A model generated the notes under the pieces. It did no database searches and was not told where the DNA came from. It saw only the letters and a program-made list of their open reading frames with translations. A stretch of DNA of 64,000 bases from Brienomyrus brachyistius (Eukaryota > Chordata > Actinopteri > Osteoglossiformes > Mormyridae), in NCBI RefSeq assembly GCF_023856365.1, contig NC_064537.1:1710001-1774000 (forward strand), in the 5' to 3' direction. Both the position numbers and the translations under genes were made by a program. This document shows, piece after piece, positions 34,839-57,104 of the stretch; the first letter of the stretch is position 1, and each line of letters starts with the position of its first letter.

Positions 34839-35696
34839 TGTTTCTGGACTGCGGTGCCTCTCTTGCGGCCTTTCTTTTAATGAGCGAACGCTGGTTCTCC
34901 CGCTAGGGGGCAGCAAAGTATGACGATGAGGGGCAAAATAAGCTTTGGAGTGACAGTGATTTCTCAATGCGTAAATTCAGACTTTTCCATTAGAACGTTT
35001 CTTTCTACAGGCAGTATGAGCTCTATAGATGGTGCCACTTACCTGTTGTATCACAGAGTGTCCCCAGATTAAAAGTTACTGCGGTTTGTGCACCGTTTGT
35101 AAAATTATGCATTTTTTAGCAAAGCTGCTCCTGCCCACCAGGGACTGGGAAGTAAACGGATTAAATCACACTGCATATTTGTGTCCTGCCTTACAGGAGC
35201 GGTACTGTGTAAATATGTGACTCCCCTCCCACCCAGTGATGATTTCATCATATGAACCTTTTTCTTTCAGCCACCTGTATGAGGTTGATGTACTATTAAT
35301 GCATGGTGTGCTGGCACCATCCTCAAATAGAACACTCAGAAATGTGTGAATGGTGATGTTTCGTGCCTCTAAGGGCCAGAGGGGTTGATCACCGCAAATA
35401 AGCCTCCAGTTCATGGGCTGACAGTGAGCTTACGGTGCCCCACCTGTCAGGCTGCCTGTTCTCTGGTGTGGTGCTGTGTGCTGGACAGCAGGTGGCGCAC
35501 TCCACAGCCACATACATGACACACTACAACCAGTGGAAAAGCTTTTTGTGCCTGTGTGGTAGTGATAACTGAATTATTCAGCTCTCTATAGACCTCTAGA
35601 AGATAGAATTATTGAATTACCTCCAGTAATATTGGAGGGCAAACAAACTGTTCACATATATATATATATATATATATATATAGGTAATACAATAGT
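34839..35696. other. Spacer between convergent c19orf53 and rgs genes
   Basis: No coding exon is seen. It contains the two 3' UTRs and a (TA)n tract at about 35657-35682. Confidence 0.5.
35657..35682. repeat. (TA)12-13 microsatellite
   Basis: A perfect AT dinucleotide run shortly beyond the rgs poly(A) signal. Confidence 0.9.
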
Positions 35697-35702
35697 TTTA
35701 TT
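35697..35702 (-). terminator. Poly(A) signal of the rgs gene
   Basis: The minus-strand hexamer AATAAA lies about 150 bp after the stop codon at 35854-35856. Confidence 0.6.
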
Positions 35703-35853
35703 AAAGTTACTACAGCCTGTATGAATATGCACGCTACAATTGCTGTTTATATTCTATACTATGCTAAGATCATTATTAATAGCAGAGTCACTTGCACTGG
35801 GAGGTCATTGGTGAAGGCTGCTCTTGGTCCTCCAGCCCAGTAGGTGGTGTAGT

Positions 35854-37611
35854 TTACAGAGTCTTCAGCACTCCCTGGCAGTGGGCTGAACGCAGGAACC
35901 TGGGGAAGGAGTCCTTGGCCATGAGACTGTAGATGCTCTGTTGGGCTTCATCAAAGGCGTCGGCTCTGGGATCTTCAGTCACCCTTGCCAGAGACTCTCT
36001 AGTCTCGGAGTCCAAATTTACCTGCACACACATTTATGCATAGTATGATGAAAGGCTGCCATCTTTACAAAAATGATAAGCCCATCGTCCAACCAGGTCC
36101 CTAAGTTACCCAGGAGCCCCAGCCTACTCCCCCTTCCTCCTATACTTGCCCTCAGCACCCAGCTCACCTCTTGCAGCGCCTCAGAGTTGATGAACCGACT
36201 ATAGATGCACTGGGCCTTGGTCCCCAGCTGGCTCTCCTCCGATCTCCTGTAGTCCTCACAGGCCAGCCAGAACTCCAGGTTCTCCTCGCTGAACTCAGAA
36301 CGCAGGAACCACTGGAAAGCCTGTAGGCCCACTGAGGACAGAGTTTGGTGAGTCAGCAGAGGCGACCATAACATAACTCACATGAACACAGAGGGCAGGA
36401 AACAAACCATCAAAGATGTGTCCAGTCAGGGGAACCAAAGGTGAATATGCTCAAGCATGAAACCTCTGGCTGATCCGTTTTTGACTGCCTAAGATCTTGC
36501 ATGTTATGAACTATTAGTTTCACACTCTGTCAGGTCATATTGCCTATGAAATCAGTGCATTGTTGCATCCTCCTAATTATTCACCCACTATATATCTTTA
36601 ATTATCATTTCTTGTTTATTTTTGTACATTTCCTGCACTGAACTATCTGGGCAGTTTGACCTTTTGCGCCACATCCAAATGTTTCGTTTAGCTTATTTGT
36701 GTTTACTCTGTGTCTCTGGTTGGTTATTGTTAATACTCTGTTACATTTTTTTTTTGTATCTTATTTTATATTTTGATGTGACTGATTACACCAAGGGGGA
36801 GGCATGGTGGTGCAGTGGTTAGCACCTCTGGGACCCAGTGGTTAGTGCCTCACACCTCTGGGACCCGGGTTCGAGTCTCCGCCTGGGTTACATGTGTGTG
36901 GAGTTTGCATGTTACTCCGGTTTCCCCCCACAGTCCAAAAACATGCTGAGGCTAATTGGACTTGCTAAATTGCCCGTAGGTGTGAATGTGTGAGTGAATG
37001 GTGTGTAAGTGTGCCCTGCGATGGGCTGGCCCCCCATCCTGAGTTGTTCCCTGCTTCCGGGATAGGCTCTGGACCCCCCGCGACCCAGTAGGATAAGCGG
37101 TTTGGAAAATGGATGGATGATTACACCAAAACAAATTCCCTGAACTCGGGCTGTACATGACAAATAAAGTTGATTCTGACTCTGCTTCTGCGTACCTTTG
37201 TTGCTGAGCAGAGCTTCCAGATCTGGGAGGACCTTCTCCGATGCTCTGAACAGGGGGAGAGGGGAATGTTACTGTGGGGATTCCTGAGACCTACAAAGAA
37301 CGGCAGCAGCACGCGTGCAGATCCCTGGCGGATGGTGCTACCTGTATTTGTGGGTCCACTCGTGCCTCTCAGCCAGGTGACTGATCTTCACCCGCATCCC
37401 CTTCGCTCTGAAACACACACAGACCCAATCATGTGACTAGAAGGCATGCAGCTGTACTTCAAGCATGAACATCTGGGTGCAGACATAATCAGTGAGGACA
37501 TCAGCAAAGCAACAAGCACGTCGGGAATAGTGGTGAACGTACACTTGACACACAAAACTGGACTCACTTTTCCAAGCATGATGAGGGGAAAGACGCTAAT
37601 CCCCTACACAT
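35854..37611 (-). CDS. R4-family regulator of G-protein signalling (complete, 5 exons)
   Basis: GTPase-activating protein for Gi/Gq alpha subunits. Minus-strand exons 37611-37568, 37407-37342, 37245-37196, 36331-36168 and 36021-35854 join in phase to 163 aa, the size of small R4 members. The N-terminus MCRGLASFPSSCLEKAKGM matches the amphipathic, Cys-containing membrane-targeting helix of RGS4/5/8/16. The RGS box runs from about residue 55 to the end. It contains FQWFLRSEFSEENLEFWLAC (Gα-contacting Glu/Asn region) and YRRSEES. Its last exon begins VNLDSETRESLARV and ends SIYSLMAKDSFPRFLRS. There is no extra domain. Which R4 paralogue it is (RGS4, 5, 8, 13, 16, 21 or a fish-specific copy) cannot be settled by eye, so no symbol is given. 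Confidence 0.93.
36795..37117 (+). mobile_element. tRNA-headed SINE with intact 12-bp target-site duplication (rgs intron 3)
   Basis: The head has a tRNA-like A box (tggtgcagtggttagcac) and B box (gggttcgagtctccgcc). The body has tgtgtggagtttgcatgtt and cagtccaaaaacatgctgag, and the end is ggataagcggtttggaaaat plus an atggatgg tail. The 12-mer tgattacaccaa lies on both sides (36783-36794 and 37118-37129), proving insertion by target-primed retroposition. The head carries a small internal duplication (cctctgggacccagtggtta). It is antisense to the rgs gene. Confidence 0.88.
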
Positions 37612-37698
37612 CGGTGACTGGCTTCTCGAATCGCGACCTGTGGTGAAGAGCTGCTCCCCGACGCCTCTGGTTTCCTCTCACTCCAGAGTGCAATACCC

Positions 37699-37704
37699 TT
37701 TATA
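37699..37704 (-). promoter_or_regulatory. TATA box of the rgs gene
   Basis: TATAAA on the minus strand (in cccttataaaggg) about 90 bp before the start codon at 37611. The distance fits a TATA promoter with a short 5' UTR. Confidence 0.6.
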
Positions 37705-37711
37705 AGGGTGG

Positions 37712-39307
37712 TAGTGGGGGGGGGGGGTCTAACTGGCCAATCAGGGTGGGAATCAGGCAGCTATGAGCCCCTGCCGGGTGTCACAACATGTCCTGAAGAA
37801 AGAGAGCAGCTCTGAAAAGCAGAACAAAGTGGTGGGGCGTGCATGGTGGGGCGGGGCGTGGACAGCCAGGCTTTGTTCACGATACGGTACACTGATAAGA
37901 GGTAGGAGCGGACGCCGGACAGCAGCCTTTCACACCAGGCGCGTTCTCTCGCCTCTGAACAGTATTCAGCGTTGGCAGGATGGTGAAAGCAGGACAGCTG
38001 CTCCCCGGGGCGGCAGGACGTAGCCTCGTTCTGGCACTCACACACCTGTCACCTGTCGCCGTGGGGACGGTATGTGGAACCATCACCTTTCGTGACTGAC
38101 GGGCAGCTTGATATCGATGTCAGCAGCACAGCACACTGCTGTGCCCTAACATCCCCTCCGTCGGGGTGTGAGAGCCCAGCTCCCGCCCTCAGCTCTGTGC
38201 GTGTGTGTGTGTGTGCAGATCGCGCATGTTCCCTGTGTTCAGACTCCCTCTGCTCTCCCACACTGTTCCTCAGGAGAGTTGGGAGGTCTCCCAGTGCCCT
38301 GCCTTGCCTTTCACAGTAGATCTTTAAATATCAGATGTTGAAACAGATTAGATGTTTTAGTGCACACAGTATGGTCCTGCCCTGAGGGTCTCAAACCATG
38401 GAAGATAAATAATTCACCATGAATAGTTTAGTTGAATAGCTAATTACTAATTAACGTTATGTTCATTTACTTTATCTATTGATTTTGGCTTTGTGAGAGT
38501 GTCCGGAGTCCAGGGCATCGTATGAAACAATGTTGATTGAGAATGACACAGAGTCTGTTATTTTTCATTACATAATTCATGGCTTTTTTGATGCTTCCAG
38601 GCCTCCCGCTCTGGGCCCGACTGTGCGTGACAAATCATGGCCTGGTGTGTCTGGACGTGTGTGTGAGGTCTGTGATGGACCGGCACCCAGTCCACACCCT
38701 GTCTCAAGTCCCACTTACTGGGACAGAGTTCACTGCAGTGGATTAGCGGTTATAACGATGGATAACTGATGCTCAGTTCACCTTCTGCAGCTGCATATTT
38801 CATAACTGTTTGACATGTGGAGTCGCGGTTAAGGAGTCGCTGCTTCACATCTCAGGCAGCCTGCAGCATCTATGAACAAACTACTCTTGGCCGGTTTCAC
38901 TACGGCACTTAAAACCCTACTTGGCATTGGATAAAAAGCATCAGCTAATCAACCGGATCTAAACTGTATTTAGTGGTGAACTTAATGAATCACGAGATTA
39001 TGTTTCCGTGACTAGGAAGTTTATTCCAAACATATGACTTGTAATATAAATTAAACGCCACGTGGGTTCCCATTGGCCACCTCAGGGCCCCTGAGAGCGA
39101 GGGCAGCAGGCCGGCCCAGCGCCTCGCACATGCCCTTGTAGGGAAGACCCCTTACAAGCAGCGATCATTCCTCTGGTTATGGCTGCGTTCCGTCTCACGG
39201 CGCAAAAATCCGCAGCCCAGACATTTATTTCGGGTCCCCGGAAGGAAACCTGCACTGTGTCACTGGGGGAAAAGCTATTACAGCCATTTAACATTTTTAT
39301 GGTAATA
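37712..39307. other. Intergenic spacer
   Basis: No exon recognised. At about 38680-38765 a diverged string (gtgatggaccggcacccagt ... ggattagcggttataacg) looks like the tail of a degraded fish SINE. The rest is unassigned. Confidence 0.4.
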
Positions 39308-40064
39308 GGCAGGGCAGGTCTTAGCTCACGTGGCGCCCTCCCCCTCCCGGCGACCGCTACAGCCAACGCCAAAATAGATGCGCAAACGGTAAAACCGTAG
39401 AAATATTTTTTAAAATTGTTTAATATTGCTCAACCAAGTATATGTCATATGCCCTCGGTGGCATTTTATACAGCTAAACAATTAAACAAATAACTGCAAT
39501 AACAATAATGAAATCTTATAAAACAGGTGCTTAAGTTATCCATCCATTTTCCAAACCGCTTATCCTACTGCGTCGCGGGGGGTCCGGAGCCTATCCCGGA
39601 AGCAACGGGCACGAGGCAGGGAACAACCCAGGACCGGGGGCCAGCCCATCGCAGGGCACACTCACACACCATTCACTCACACATGCACACCTATGGGCAA
39701 TTTAGCAACTCCAATTAGCCTCAGCATGTTTTTGGACTGTGGGGGGAAACCGGAGTACCTGGACGAAACCCCACGACGACATGGGGAGAACATGCAAAAA
39801 CTTTACACGCACGTCATAATGACACGTCATTATGTCTTTGATGGTATTAACTTCAACTGTGTAAATAATAACGCCCCACATGGGGAAATAGTATGAACAA
39901 AGATTGTTCGGCCTAACAAAATTTTATTTATATACTGAATATACAGACTACAAAATATTTAATAATATTGCAAGATGGTCGCATATACCGCGCACAAGTG
40001 GAATCAGCTGACTAGTCGGCGGCCCGCGCCCTAGGCGGCCGCCTATAGGATTGTCCGGCCCTCG
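39308..40064. mobile_element. Possible non-autonomous hAT element carrying a nested SINE
   Basis: The left edge (cagggcaggtcttagctcac, then gtggcgccct) and the reverse complement of the right edge (agggccggacaatcctatag, then ggcggccgcc) look like diverged terminal inverted repeats of a hAT family rich in ggcgcc. I could not define an 8-bp target duplication, so the boundaries are approximate. Confidence 0.3.
39537..39802 (-). mobile_element. 5'-truncated tRNA-SINE, minus orientation
   Basis: Read on the minus strand it carries the same body and tail as the copies at 36.8 and 43.6 kb: cagtccaaaaacatgctgag, ggataagcggtttggaaaat and a final atggatgg. The tRNA-like head is missing. Confidence 0.85.
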
Positions 40065-41307
40065 GGTTTGTCTCACGGTTATCAGTACCGCGACTGAGCT
40101 AATGACGCCTCCTAACGAGACGATCATTTTTCAAACGTCTGTTCCACAGGCCCGTCAGAGCTCCCAAAAATATTTTTAAAACATTCATTTTCTATTCTGT
40201 TTTCACCTCGATCGTACGCAATTGTGTGCACAACTTCCTCTGAACATCTTTTGTCTTTTCAGAAGTGAACGCTTTCATTATTCGGGGCTTTCCCAGGAGA
40301 GAAACTGCAGTAAATGCGACAGTTTGCTTTAAATGTCACTTTAACCCGAACCTTGCTAAATTACCTGCTGTGTCCGGATCTGCCCGACAGAGGGCGCCTC
40401 TCCCCGTGCGCGGCACAGTTTCACTCAAGCGTACAGGATAAGCGGGATTTACTGAGGTTAGACCAGGTAAGGGCAGTGGAAGCCGGTTGCACAGTTCATC
40501 ACAAAGCCACACAACGAGCAGATGGTTATCTTATAAATAATGCAGATGGAGAGGGTGTCTGATAAACACTATTCGCTATCTGATTCAGGCGTCTGATTAG
40601 ATTAAACTGAAATCCAGTGCAGAATTTACGGCAGTTACCCTTATGCAATTTCCGAAGAAAGGCCATCAGACTTTCTACTATTGCTTCCCCACCATTTCGA
40701 TGCGGAACAACACCCGGCAGCTCTTCCCATACTGCCGCTTTCCGCGTCTGAGCGAAACCCGACGGGAAGCCGCGGCTCACGACGCCCTTCGACCTTTCGC
40801 TCCCTTTAAGGGGGAAAGGTGGCTCCTCTGGGTCCGTACCCGGTCACCAGGCTCCGGGGTTTAATCTTTCCTGAAGCTCAAAGCGAGCCTTATTGGAAGG
40901 AGGCGGAGCACAGTGGAGGAGGGCTGCACCCCGGCGGCTCCTGCTGTGGAAATGCGGTAGTTTCTGCGGAAAACAGCCGCTTTGCAGCTGTCAGTGCCGG
41001 GCCGGGCTGAGAGCACCACACGCGTGTGGGTTCCGGCCGATACCGGGTAAACCAGGCGTTGCATCGCTTTCTCCTTATGTAGAGTAAACTCGGATCAAGT
41101 GTCACCGCTTGTAGGCGCGCATGGTTTGGGGAGCTGATGGCGGGCAGCCCGCCTCACCCGCACGCTCCTTTCTGCACGTTAAATGTAGCCTGAGTTAAAG
41201 TTAGCTCGCCTTCCGCGGTACGGATCGTTTTCAGTGCACCGAGTCGGTGCCGCTTGTGTCCCGCTAGAAATCCCGGATCGTTGCTGGAGCTGGTGCGACA
41301 CGCGAGC

Positions 41308-51424
<10,117 letters not shown>

Positions 51425-52254
51425 GGGTGAAGCTGGCAGTGGAGGCGAGAGAGGAGGCAGGGCTCTGAGAAGGAACAGAGGACAGGCAAGAGCTCTGATC
51501 TTCAGAAAGGTCACAAAGCACGACGTCAATGAAAAGGACTTTTTACTGTGTTTTACTCTAATCCACCTCATTCATCGTTACACAATTGCGAGTTCCTCAT
51601 TCTTCTGGTCCAGGTCAAAGTCTCCATTCACTCTTCAGGAGATTTGTCGCAGGAAGCCAAGATCCTATCCAAGAGAATTAAGGCAAAAAAATGCAATTAC
51701 TTGATTTCTGGTGCCAAGGAATATTTTGAGATTCTTCCAGTAAGACCTGGGGGGGGAAGGCCAGCCTCTCAAAACTGTATAACTCCCATAAAAAACCCTG
51801 GGTTCACTATCCCGACTGACCCTGAAAGAAAGATTTCAGGTAATTGAACGTGAGCGTTTGAAACAAAATAAGGGTCCTTTTGTAAGAGAATTGCCTTGTG
51901 CTCTTATTCACAAAGCTAAGATTGATTCGTGGGATGTGGTTCAGCGGTTAATTATCAAGTTGGAAGACCATGACAGGCTTGGCACAGTGCTAGAAAATTG
52001 AGTTGGTCCTTCTATCTGGAAGGCTGTGTGATGGGTTCTGTGAGGCCACATATTTACAGTGCATGGATGTGTGTTAGAGAGAGAGAGGAGGACAACTTCC
52101 ATCTGTACATGCAGCATGCAGATGCCACTGAAGGGGACGCCAGCGCATTGCGTTAAACAACCCTGTGAAAATAAGATGCCAGCAAGGTGTCACTTGATGG
52201 AAATGTTTGTTTATTCACTTTATGCACGAGTGCTCATCTGCATTACGGGTCAGC

Positions 52255-52311
<57 letters not shown>

Positions 52312-52676
52312 TTGGCTTTGGTCAGCACAGTCGCTGTCTATATCTGCTGTGACGGACATCCAGGTCTGTCTGCCCCTCCCAAATCCACTGGTTGTTTCGG
52401 TTTTCCCACAGCAGGTGTCACAGGAAAATTCGAGGAGCGACACCCTTGAACAGTGCAGTGATGTGGGTGGTTTTAGGGTTTCTCTGCTCTGTTCTCATAT
52501 TGTCTTCCCTGAGTCTGAGCTGCCAGGAGCAAGTCTCGCTCCATCACTGTGGGAACAGGAGTGGCCGCGATGCCGTTGGCAGGTCATCTGGCCTGGCTGT
52601 CAGACCTGAAGGTGTCAGTCCTATGGGAATAGTGCTGTTTATTCATTCGCTCTATTCTCATTCTTCCTCACTGCAT
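51425..52676. other. Carrier 3' flank
   Basis: Holds the 3' UTR of the carrier and a (GT)n run at 52257-52309. No further exon is recognised. No convincing AATAAA is seen in the first kilobase; one occurs at 53250-53255. Confidence 0.5.
52257..52309 (+). repeat. (TG)n microsatellite, about 26 copies
   Basis: A perfect TG run. Confidence 0.95.
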
Positions 52677-53155
52677 ACATTAACACTATAATCATTCATC
52701 CTCACGGCATCCATCCATTCACATTGTACTCATTCATCCTCTGCAAAAATCAACCCTATTCTCATTCATCCTCACTGCATCCAGTCACACTGTACTCATT
52801 CATCCTCTGCAAAAATCAACCCTATTCTCATTCATCCTCACTGCATCCAGTCACACTGTACTCATTCATCCTCTGCAAAAATCAACCCTATTCTCATTCA
52901 TCCTCACTGCATCCAGTCACACTGTATTCATTCATCCTCTGCAAAAATCAACCCTATTCTCATTCATCCTCACTGCATCCATTCACATTGTACTCATTCA
53001 TCCTCATGGCATCCATTCACACTGTACTCATTCAACCTCTGCAAAAATCAACCCTATTCTCATTCATCCTCACTGCATCCAGTCACACTACTCATTCATC
53101 CTCACTGCATCCATTTACACTGTACTCATTGCTCTTCACTGCATCCATACTGAAT
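52677..53155 (+). repeat. 66-bp minisatellite, about 7 copies
   Basis: Unit of about 66 bp: ctcattcatcctctgcaaaa, then atcaaccctattctcattca, then tcctcactgcatccagtcacactgta. It is itself built from sub-repeats of cattcatcctc. Some copies lack the ctgcaaaaatcaaccc part. Confidence 0.92.
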
Positions 53156-53336
53156 TTGTGGAAACTGCATTAATTTGCTCACTGTGTTTCATTAATTTAT
53201 TTTATTGTCAGTGATTTCCCAGTAGTGTTTTCTTGCAGGGATGGTTTGCAATAAAAGTAAACACAGAAGACTACTGATATGAGGCATTTATATACAGTCA
53301 CTCATCATGTATGAAGATATTTATGTATAAATTGTA

Positions 53337-53997
53337 AGGGTGTAACGATATACTTGGCCCACGAGACGAGACACGATATTGGGTTCACGAGAACGAGAAG
53401 ATATTGAAACAATATTTTAAGGAAAACTTCAAAGAGGAAATATTACTTGAAAGCAGCCTATTATTTGATTAATTTGAAAGTCAAAAAATGCTAAATAATG
53501 CAGATGTTTGGTGAAATGTGTTAATCACCATCATCATATGTAGTAAAGAACAGAACAAATATCTGGCACCATAAAATATTTCACCACAAACTCAAATGAC
53601 AGACTTCTCTCGTATTTGACTCCTCGATTGAACATAAAATAGAATCTAAATAAAACAATATAAATAACAAATATAAAACTTTTTTTTAATGTTTCCTTCG
53701 CTGGTGCAGTGGAGTTAAGTATGGCTTAGCCGCTGTGTATGGCATTATTTTCCCACAATGCTTACAGATGGTTCGTTTTCTTTGTCTGTCAGCCTTTTGC
53801 CGTCTGGTGCCCAAAATGCTGCCACACAAAAGATTTAAAAGTGTCTGGGGCGTCTGCTATGGTAATTTATTCAGTCGCCGACATGCTTACAACACCTGAT
53901 TGCAGTGCTTTCGCGAGACCGCTTTTCACTCCGACGAGAACTCTCGTGATGCTGTAATATCGCGAGACCTTGTGACACGAGATCTCGTTACACCCCT
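53337..53997. mobile_element. Non-autonomous hAT-like element
   Basis: The left end agggtgtaacgatatacttg and the reverse complement of the right end aggggtgtaacgagatctcg share the hAT-type terminal repeat AGGGTGTAACGA. Sub-terminal cgagacgagacacgatatt on the left matches ctcgcgatatt motifs on the right. The interior (about 660 bp) has no long open frame. Confidence 0.65.
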
Positions 53998-54736
53998 AAT
54001 AAATAGGGTTTGTTTCTTTTTTCATTCACAAGTATGTATGCTGCCTTCACTATATATGTGCACTGAATGTCTATGTTACTACATATCCGTCCGTCTTCTA
54101 ACAGCCTATACTGGACAGGGGCGTCGGGGCCTAGAGCCCATAAGCAGCATAACGCCCCTTCTTGTTGGCTTCATCATATTAGGGTTGGACTGGATCTCGC
54201 TGGACCAAACAGATACTCGTCTGTTCACTGCCTGGGTTATCATTACACCTTTGTGTGCCTAACTGCTACACTAACTGCACATCTATATCTGCACTGGTTG
54301 GGTGACACTTTGGTTAAATAAACATGAAGCTTTGAATGGTTATTATACTGTTTGGCTATGGAGCTAAATCATTGAGTGCATCTTCTCCAGTTATTTTATG
54401 GATCTGGGTAATATTTATGCTTTTTAACCATAAAGACATTGATCTAGTCACAGCCACTTCCATGGTCAGTCTTGGGACAGACTGCCTGTGGCAGGGAAGG
54501 TGAAGCCGCTTGGTTTCTGGCCTCGAGTTCTCCAAGGGACCTCCCTGTATAATGTTTTGGATCTATTTGGTAGCATCATGCTTCAGGTGGGGACTTGTAG
54601 CGTGACGGCTGCCGGTTCAATGGCTGTCAGCCATTATCAGCCAGGGCACAGTACCGCCAGATGTTTTACCTTGAGAATACACTGAGAATGAACAATAGAC
54701 AGACTGGTTATATACTGAAACCTCACTCAAGCATTA

Positions 54737-55343
54737 AAGTTAGCATCCAGCCCCATGAGCATCAGGGTGACCCGTCTCACATCACCATCTGGTGTTACCA
54801 TCCAGCCCCATGAGCACCAGGGTGACCCGTGTCACATCACCATCTGGTGTTACCATCCAGCCCCATGAGCATCAGGGTGGCCCGTCTCACATCACCATCT
54901 GGTGTTACCATCCAGCCCCATGAGCACCAGGGTGACCCATTTCACATCACCATCTGGTGTTACCATCCAGCCCCATGAGCACCAGGGTGACCCGTCTCAC
55001 ATCACCATCTGGTGTTAGCATCCAGCCCCATGAGCACCAGGGTGACCCATTTCACATCACCATCTGGTGTCAGCATCCAGCCCCATGAGCACCAGGGTGA
55101 CCCGTGTCACATCACCATCTGGTGTCAGCATCCAGCCCCATGAGCACCAGGGTGACCCGTGTCACATCACCATCTGGTGTTAGCATCCAGCCCCATGAGC
55201 ACCAGGGTGACCCGTGTCACATCACCATCTGGTGTTACCATCCAGCCCCATGAGCACCAGGGTGACCCGTGTCACATCACCATCTGGTGTTACCATCCAG
55301 CCCCATGAGCACCAGGGTGACCTGTTTCACATCACAATCCGGC
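54737..55343 (+). repeat. 55-bp minisatellite, 11 copies
   Basis: The unit catccagccccatgagcacc, then agggtgacccgtgtcacatc, then accatctggtgttac repeats eleven times. Substitutions are few and mostly at fixed variant sites (gtgtc/gtctc/atttc, ttac/ttag/tcag). Confidence 0.95.
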
Positions 55344-55822
55344 ATCACTCATCTTTTGTTGACACTGATTCAGTTTACCTTATTTTTTCTTAGTTCAGTT
55401 ATCTCAGTATTCTCGATATCACAGGAAAAAAAAAAATTCATTGTTCAAAGTAAGAAATTCATGCCAAATGCATGTTTATCAAGAGCTTTATTGTAAGCAA
55501 AGTGTGCGAATAAATAATTTTATCCCATATGTTGCTTGGAGTTTGTATTACATTTCTGTACTTAAAATTAACTAACGTACTGGTGCTGCCGGTCATCGTT
55601 TTGTTTGTGGCTGCGATCAGATGGACTCTCTGAGTGGCCTTGGCGTTACTTCAAAAATACACATTTTTAAATACAAATGTGCACTGAACACCGTCCACCT
55701 TCTCGTAAACGATTCTCTGGCAGCACCCAGGTATTTTAAACAGAACTTTGGAGGAATTAATCACAGACACACCGTGAAGCCCTCGGTATATCAGCTGCTT
55801 CCTGCTGCAGCTGGTGCTTCCA

Positions 55823-56263
55823 TGGTGAAGCCGCACCAGAGCCGCGGTGAAGCCGGACCAGAGCCGCAGTGAAGCCGCACCAGAGCCGCAGTAGCGGTGA
55901 AGCCGGACCAGAGCCGCAGTGAAGCCGCACCAGAGCCGCAGTCGCGGTGAAGCCGGACCAGAGCCGCAGTGAAGCCGCACCAGAGCCGCAGTCGCGGTGA
56001 AGCCGCACCAGAGCCGCAGTCGCGGTGAAGCCGGACCAGAGCCGCGGTGAAGCCGCACCAGAGCCGCAGTCGCGGTGAAGCCGGACCAGAGCCGCAGTGA
56101 AGCCGCACCAGAGCCGCAGTCGCGGTGAAGCCGGACCAGAGCCGCAGTGAAGCCGCACCAGAGCCGCAGTCGCGGTGAAGCCGCACCAGAGCCGCAGTCG
56201 CGGTGAAGCCGGACCAGAGCCGCAGTCGCGGTGAAGCCGCACCAGAGCCGCAGTCGCGGTGAA
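55823..56263 (+). repeat. 22/28-bp GC-rich minisatellite
   Basis: Units gaagccg(g/c)accagagccg + cagt (22 bp) or + cagtcgcggt (28 bp) alternate in pairs over about 440 bp. Long frames on the minus strand (up to 189 codons, with RLHRDCGSG-like repeats) are by-products of the array. Confidence 0.92.
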
Positions 56264-57104
56264 CAGGGTGAGCAGATGGTAAATGGGCCTATCGCTGGAT
56301 ATCATTTTGTGTACATGAATAATCAATATTTAATGAAATTAACACATTTACGTGACACTGACACATTATGCTTTATGGGGATGATAGTATTACAGTTAGG
56401 AGTGCAACTGTTTGACAGTATGCCATGAGAAAAAGAACCGTCATTAGTACTGTTCCATATCACGGTCTAAATGATCACACAGCAAAATGCTACTACATCA
56501 CAGTGCAGAACGTGAGCAGTTTATGCTAGTGACCTGCTAAAAGAATGCACAAGCTAATTCCCCCCCGAGTCATGTCACTGACTGTATAAGTTGTGACCTG
56601 GTGAAATTTAGACAGATTTCATATGACTGAAATTAATAAGGAGTTTATAAAATTGTCATTGACGTTTGTGCTATTTATTGAGTGGCTGGGAGGGTGTTAC
56701 GCCATGATATCAAAAACCCCAACACTGGGATATATGGTTATCATACAGTGAATTTTTCACACCTTGCAGCCCTAATTCCGAACAACATAATAGGCTTTAA
56801 AGAAAGGACAACGTTAATTACTAAATAGTGTATCGCTGCAGAACAGCCATTAAAAAAAGTTCGGTCAAATAAAACGAGCACAAGGACTACAAGACCACTC
56901 AAAGAACTACACAGAACCAGGATCTCAAAATTCCAAATTTTACTTCCAAGAATGATTTGGGGGGCAGCACATATAGAGTGCAAGGGTGTGTGTATGCATG
57001 TGTGTGAGAGAGAATCTCAGCTGTCCAATCCTGACTCCAGCCAGGAAGGAGGTTACACAGCAGAACAGTGACGACTGAAGCCCATGTGGAGCCCACAGCC
57101 AGAT
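56264..57104. other. Spacer downstream of the hAT gene
   Basis: No exon recognised; AT-rich. It probably contains the 3' UTR and 3' terminus of the hAT element, but I could not define a terminal inverted repeat. Confidence 0.4.

Noticed and set aside
51548..51847. 99-codon plus-strand frame downstream of the carrier
   Set aside because: Possible transposon scrap, but no recognisable domain and no supporting structure.
55651..56326. Minus-strand repeat proteins of 131-189 codons
   Set aside because: By-products of the 22/28-bp GC-rich array; open in overlapping frames.
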